64,000 nucleotides of DNA from Mansonella perstans. Taxonomy: Eukaryota > Nematoda > Chromadorea > Rhabditida > Onchocercidae. Where the stretch lies: positions 1 through 64,000 of the forward strand of contig JBAMDO010000093.1 of assembly GCA_037074765.1 (NCBI GenBank). The letters run 5' to 3'. Below the pieces are notes generated by a model. It was not told where the DNA came from and searched no databases. It saw nothing but the letters and a program-made list of their open reading frames with translations. Below, one piece after another: positions 58,809 through 64,000 of this stretch. How positions within the stretch are numbered: the first letter of the stretch is position 1; every line of letters begins with the position of its first letter. Position numbers and translations under genes: made by a program.

Positions 58809-60694
58809 CAACTATATAGCAACTATTATATCACTCAATGAATTTAAAAAGAACTTTCACTTAGTTTGGACACTGGAAGTCCAAATTTGATAAACTATTC
58901 AACACTTAAACTGCACATCACTTATTTATGTAATCTGATTAATTTCACAGAGAAGTTTGGTTCTCATTAGTTGGTCTCCAAAAAAAGGATGACTTCATAT
59001 TATATCATACTCTTAAATTATGTCCTTTCTGTCAAATGTTTATCCTTCTAAAGAATGACCAACATTTTATAGGGAAGATTATTTCAGATGCAGAATTTCT
59101 TTTCATATTGTCTGAAATAAATAAGACACAGTCAATTAGTCAAAAAAAAAAAAAAAAAAAAAGAAAAAAAAAACTATTCAAAAATGGTTTTGTGTAAGTT
59201 AATCGAAAATAAGGATACCTCGACACTTCCGCCGACCACAAGTTTAATATTAACTTGAGATTCTACTGGTACTATTGGCAACACGTAGCACAATGACGAA
59301 AATAAGTACTTTGGAAAGGAGAAGTCCCGTAGTCCACCCGATTAATGACTAGCGATATTTTCGCTTTTATACTCATGTTTTTCATTCCCATCAACTGAAT
59401 TTGGAAAAATGATCACTTCCAGGGTTTTAAATTTTAGGAAAGTGTGTGTGTTCTTCAGTTTGAAGAAAGAATAAAGTATGAGGACACCAGTAAATCTCAA
59501 TTATAGATTACGCAAATGAATTTTGAATCGGATTTTTTTCTCTTCTACATGCAGTATTACCTACTGCTTAAATCGTTACAGGCTTGTTGAAACGAAATAT
59601 TCCACTTAACTCGTCGAAAAAGAATACTTATATCACAATGTTTCCCAAACCATACGCTTATTTTATTTTTGATTCTATTATAGTTTAAACAGTATACACC
59701 CTTCAGATGAAAGAATTCGTTGTTTCTAGTTCCTTTGTTTTATTTTAGTAGTTGTGCTTGTTATCAAAATACATTCGCATCTTACAGATACCTGCTCTTG
59801 TGTTTTATGCTTAGTAGGAACTTTGCGTAAAGTTTTCTATTATATTCCTCCCGAAATACTAGATTCACCTTTTATTGAAGAAAACATAAATCTCTGAATG
59901 ACAAAACATTCGGAACTCAAACACTGATTCCCTGCGTCTGCTATGCACGTTAACGCAGGTTTACGGCATCATCACTACCCGCAAAACTGAAATTATACCG
60001 TTCATTGTTCATCCAGTGCGAACATTTCTGGTGCCAGACATAGTACCCCCAGCAATAACAGTTTCCCATATATCGGTTGCCGGTTTTATTTTAACTTTCA
60101 GCTTTAACTTTCAAGATCTATGAAAAACATATCTGGTTCTTATATTACTTTTGACATGGCAATATTACGTTCCATTATTTATTAAGCACAACTGGACATT
60201 ACATATTTATAAATAACGGTGTATTATAGTAAAAATGGGGCAGTGTTTTCATTTTTTTTACCAGAGACATAAACATTCCCCACCTGCATGTGATATCAAC
60301 TCTCGCAAGACGAAAAAACAATGACGTAGTATTCCAGCATCACTACAAATATCTAGATGCACACCAGGGATTTACCGTTGATGGTTAGAATGCCAAAATG
60401 GACCTTTTACAGTTATTAAACTCAAGAAACGTACGCTTACATTTGCAGAAGAAATCACATATTCGATACTCTGAGGTAAGGTTTGAAAATAAGTGCAACC
60501 GAAATTGGGAAGCGGACATTTCAATTTCATTATTGCAGAGATGATGCCGAAATTTTACAAGAGAATAGTTTGTGCTATGCCATATAAAAAAACAAAAGGG
60601 AAAAAAATTACTAGAATAAATGACCCGTATACACCTAACTTTGTGAAGAGGCAAATAAATTAATCAAGAGAAGAAAATAACAAATAAGAAAGAT
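58809..60694. other. Convergent gap between GK5 and DNAJC3
   Basis: 1.9 kb holding both 3' flanks. An AATAAA at 59116-59121 followed by a long A-tract at 59142-59173 lies downstream of GK5. No exon was found; the minus-strand frame at 60385-60654 resembles nothing I know. Confidence 0.55.
59116..59173 (+). other. AATAAA plus genomic poly-A tract
   Basis: AATAAA at 59116-59121 is followed 20 bases later by about 31 A interrupted once by G. It could be the GK5 polyadenylation region beside an A-tract, or the 3' scar of a retroposed transcript. Confidence 0.5.
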
Positions 60695-63600
60695 TTAACC
60701 AAAGTGAAATTGGAACGAAAATGGGCCACCATTTTCGCCAAAAGGGAATCCACTCTGGAAGGGATGATGGAAACTTCCTTGCTGCTGTTCCGGATCCAGC
60801 GGATCTTCCCCATTATCAAATTGTGCCCTTTTTTCTGGATCAGTTAGCACCTGAAATTTTGTCGTTGACTTCAAAAGCACCATGCAGTATCGGAAACTCA
60901 TAACAAGGCTTAAGAACCAAAAGATCAGACCTCTTTTGCTGCTGCAATATCAACAAAATTTTTCTCCGCTATTTTCTTCTGATTTTCGTCACTGAAATTA
61001 TCTGGATGCCACTCTTGCGCTTTCTTCCGGTAAGCTTTGAGAATATCCCTTTTGTTTGCATTCCTAATAAATTTGAAAATTTGATTGAATTTAAGCGCAG
61101 CTCGCTACTTCTCATCATAAGCAAAACATGGCTTCGGATATTTCTGGACTTCAGTTACTATCTTGAATTTTTCCAGCAGTGTATGTCACAATCATCAAGA
61201 TATTATTACAGGACAAACAAAACTGTTGCGAAATCAGAGCAACTCCGGAAATTCAATTTTTCAATATTGACTAATTTGCAGATAATTTTAAATCAACAAT
61301 CACATCCCGTCCCTTCACAACAAAAAGAAAGTTGAAAAAAAAAATAGCCATCTAGTGAACCGTAATTTTTGTAAGAGGGGAAAATGCTTTACTTCCTGAT
61401 GCCAAGAATTTTGTAGTAGTCTCTTCTTCCAACTTGTCTTTTCAGTTTCTGTGCCCTATGAAGGCCTTCTCTGGCTCGTCGCGATTCTTCATGCCCATTC
61501 ATTGCCTTCTGATAATCTTCAATCGCTGAAAAAATAAGTTCATACAACTTGAAGTAGTTTTCAAACTGAAGCGTTTACCACAAAATAAAAGGACGCATAT
61601 ATTCTTTGTACAAACCTTCATCATACTTCTCCTGCATTAAAAATGCTTCGGCTCTATCGCAAAGTACATCGAGATCATTCGGATCACCGCTTTTGAGCAC
61701 TTCCGAACAAGCTGCTATTGACTCAGCAAAGTGTCCAGCCTAAACATGAATTTCTGAAAAACTTGCCAATACGAATTACTAGGAGTCAGCTTTACAGTTT
61801 GAAAATTCCTTTAGAAACATTAGGTTTTGAAAACTCATAAATAATCATCGCAGCTCATAACTAAAGCCGAAGAGCCTACTCTACATTGTATTTAATCCAA
61901 CTAGTAATTCTAAGTAATAAATTGGAAGTTTAGTAGCATCGAAACCAAATAACCGAGGCAATAATGTTTTGGCGGAAACAGAAAAAATATCAAACAATGA
62001 CTTTCCCTACTGTATAAAATTACTTTCACTACTTACAATACATAAAAGTAATCCTAGTAAATTTAATCTTTAAATATTAAAAGTTTTACTAGAAATCACA
62101 ATTTATGGTAGACGTAAAGGTATCGATGGTAGACGATGGTAGACGCAAAGGTATCCCTTACGGAACAGAAGGTCAAATTTTCGATGTAAAATGAAATGCA
62201 GAAACTTATAACTATGCTTTGAGAATCTGCAGAAGCCATGTTTTGAGCGATCAAAATAACTAAGAGTCGTGCGCGGAAAGACAATATCTGCGACTTTTAA
62301 ATTCTTAGGACGACTGGAATGTGACGGTCAAATTTTTTTCTACGTTTTACGGCTTCTACGAAACGAACTTTTTCGATAAAAAAATTGAAGTTTTAAGAAC
62401 TTAAACTCATCGGTTAAGAACATCGAGATACCTTACCTTTAAATTGCACTTGCATGTTTGCCTGTAAACATCCAGTTGGATATTCTCCACTTTTTTCTCA
62501 GCCTTCAAAATTAGCGTCGCTTTGTCTAAACAGTCTATCCAGCGCTCTTCTCGCACTAGCTGATTCAGTGATTCACGCAATTTTGCCAACTTCTTTGCTT
62601 TTTTATAAAAAGGGAAACATAGCTCGTCATCCGGATTCAATTTCAGACATTCTCGTACTTGACTGAAACAATACCTCATTAAATATATGCTAAATCGTCC
62701 CTAACTTGTCTTTTAAATGTGAAATCTATTTTATTTCCATTATGGAATTTTCACGTAAGGATATTATACCAACCTAATCTATTTCTCTTTTATTTTGCAG
62801 AAGCGACTGACCATGAGTATAATAAAGACGAAAAAAATGCACAGTTCACTAAGCTCTTCAAGAAAGTTATACCAAGCAAAATAGGTTATTGCAAAAGAAA
62901 TCATCCTTATGATAAAAATAGCTTTTTGAAGCGAAATAACAATTGAATAAATTCTCATCTGCATCACACTTCCTCGCCGTAAGTTGAAATAATATATATC
63001 TAATAAAATGCAGGGTGTATGTCAACTCAATTTTTCAAATGACTTAAATATGTTAAAATAATTAAATATATTAAAAGATGCATTACTTTAGAGATTCTTC
63101 AACATCACCCGTTAAATAATAAAGCTGTGAGATTTTGTAGAATGTTCCCATGCTATCCGGCAATAACTTCGTAACAGTTCTGTAATCTGCAATTGCTTTT
63201 TGTACATCTCCTAGTTTCTCTCGGCATTTCGCACGATTCCTGTACAAATTTGCATGCCATTGACAGACCTGAATTTTTTTTGAATGATTTCATAGCAGCA
63301 TTACCAGATCAAGCTCAAAATATTTTGCTATTTTTCTAGTTCTCAAGCTTACAGAACTCTGAAAGTTATTTTTTCTGGGGCATGAAATGACTCAGGTGAC
63401 ACAAATTTTCCCTGCACATGTTGCCAAAATTTTATCTCTCGCAAAAATTGACCAACAGCAGGTGACACAAGATGCTGAACAAAGACTTTAACTTGTTCCA
63501 TTTTGTATAATTTCTGGTTAAATATCAACGATTTATTTAAAAAATGCAAAATTTGAATAAAAATGATTGTGAATATAGTAATCATGTTAATGTTACTGGT

Positions 63601-63898
63601 CATCTTCACTAACACAATACATCAATAAAATCTCGCAATTTTTTACTAATTGTGCACATGAATTCCTCCACGTGCTTACAATTTTTGGATCGCATATTCA
63701 CGTTAACAACTAATAAGTATATCGTCTGAAAGTTACATAAAGAAAAAGCCTTACTTCTATAGCACTGCTATAAAGCGGTTCTGCAGAAATGAGATCACCA
63801 ACATCAAAGTAATCATCAGCTTTCTCAATTATTTGCCTTACCTTTTCAACTGATATCAACTTCTTCGACACATCTATATTTGACGGATCTGCTTTTGC
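60695..63898 (-). CDS. DNAJC3: DNAJC3 / P58IPK co-chaperone, 3' part (5' end outside window)
   Basis: ER-lumen TPR protein that delivers misfolded clients to BiP through its J domain (known; dnj-7 in C. elegans). Exons seen: 63755-63898, 63087-63268, 62437-62662, 61616-61739, 61393-61525, 60931-61063, 60695-60850 (TAA); phases close, 365 aa, against about 504 in human. The first exon shown starts after an acceptor, so about 140 N-terminal residues including the signal peptide lie beyond 64000. TPR-like helices: IIEKADDYFDVGDLISAEPL, NRAKCREKLGDVQKAIADY, VRECLKLNPDDELC, DRAEAFLMQEKYDEAIEDY. J domain: RRDYYKILGIRKNANKRDI, then KAYRKKAQEWHPDNF with the HPD triad intact. Tail: FDNGEDPLDPEQQQG and GGPFSFQFHFG, as in vertebrate DNAJC3. 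Confidence 0.93.
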
Positions 63899-64000
63899 CT
63901 ATAAGGACAGTGGTTTATTAAGAGTAAGACATGTCCTGTTGCATCTTAACTGATGACAAATACATTACTGAAAATATAAATCCCTGAATGAAAACTGTAT
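63899..64000. other. DNAJC3 intron continuing past the right edge
   Basis: About 100 bases upstream of the last visible DNAJC3 exon. No further exon is visible before the window ends. Confidence 0.6.

Overview
The window is nuclear DNA from a nematode, most likely a spirurid/filarial-type worm (inference). It is AT-rich, its genes are broken into many short exons with GT..AG introns, and several start codons lie a few bases after a 3' splice acceptor that has no upstream exon, which is the signature of spliced-leader trans-splicing. The largest gene is a nematode-style AJM-1 (apical junction molecule). I rebuilt exons by hand from splice sites, reading phase and protein similarity. Phase closes at every junction of all six gene models.

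Layout, left to right. 1.4-2.4 kb (+): MRPL23, mitochondrial ribosomal protein uL23m, 4 exons, 157 aa. 3.1-6.9 kb (+): PRIMPOL, primase-polymerase, 9 exons, 535 aa. 6.9-12.9 kb: gene-free, with two minisatellites. 12.9-15.3 kb (+): DR1/NC2-beta, histone-fold transcription repressor, 3 exons, 170 aa. 16.6-51.8 kb (-): ajm-1, about 35 kb, 32 exons in the short-leader model and about 2,050 aa, with at least two alternative 5' ends. 55.0-58.8 kb (+): GK5-type FGGY sugar/glycerol kinase, 11 exons, 528 aa. 60.7-63.9 kb (-): 3' part of DNAJC3/P58IPK (C. elegans dnj-7 type), 7 exons seen, 365 aa, with the N-terminus beyond the right edge.

The genes are unrelated housekeeping, repair, chaperone and junction functions. 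MRPL23 and PRIMPOL are tandem and could share a transcript. DR1 and ajm-1 converge, ajm-1 and GK5 diverge, and GK5 and DNAJC3 converge. No bacterial, viral, transposon, CRISPR or tRNA feature could be supported.

The points most worth a second look are: (i) alternative first exons of ajm-1 that each supply the first half of one hydrophobic segment, completed by the shared second exon; (ii) a MYND-type zinc finger and a C-terminal class I PDZ ligand (TEV-COOH) in the same protein; (iii) a catalytically intact PrimPol in a nematode; and (iv) an FGGY kinase in which the usual Asp of the nucleotide-site D-G-G motif is Cys.
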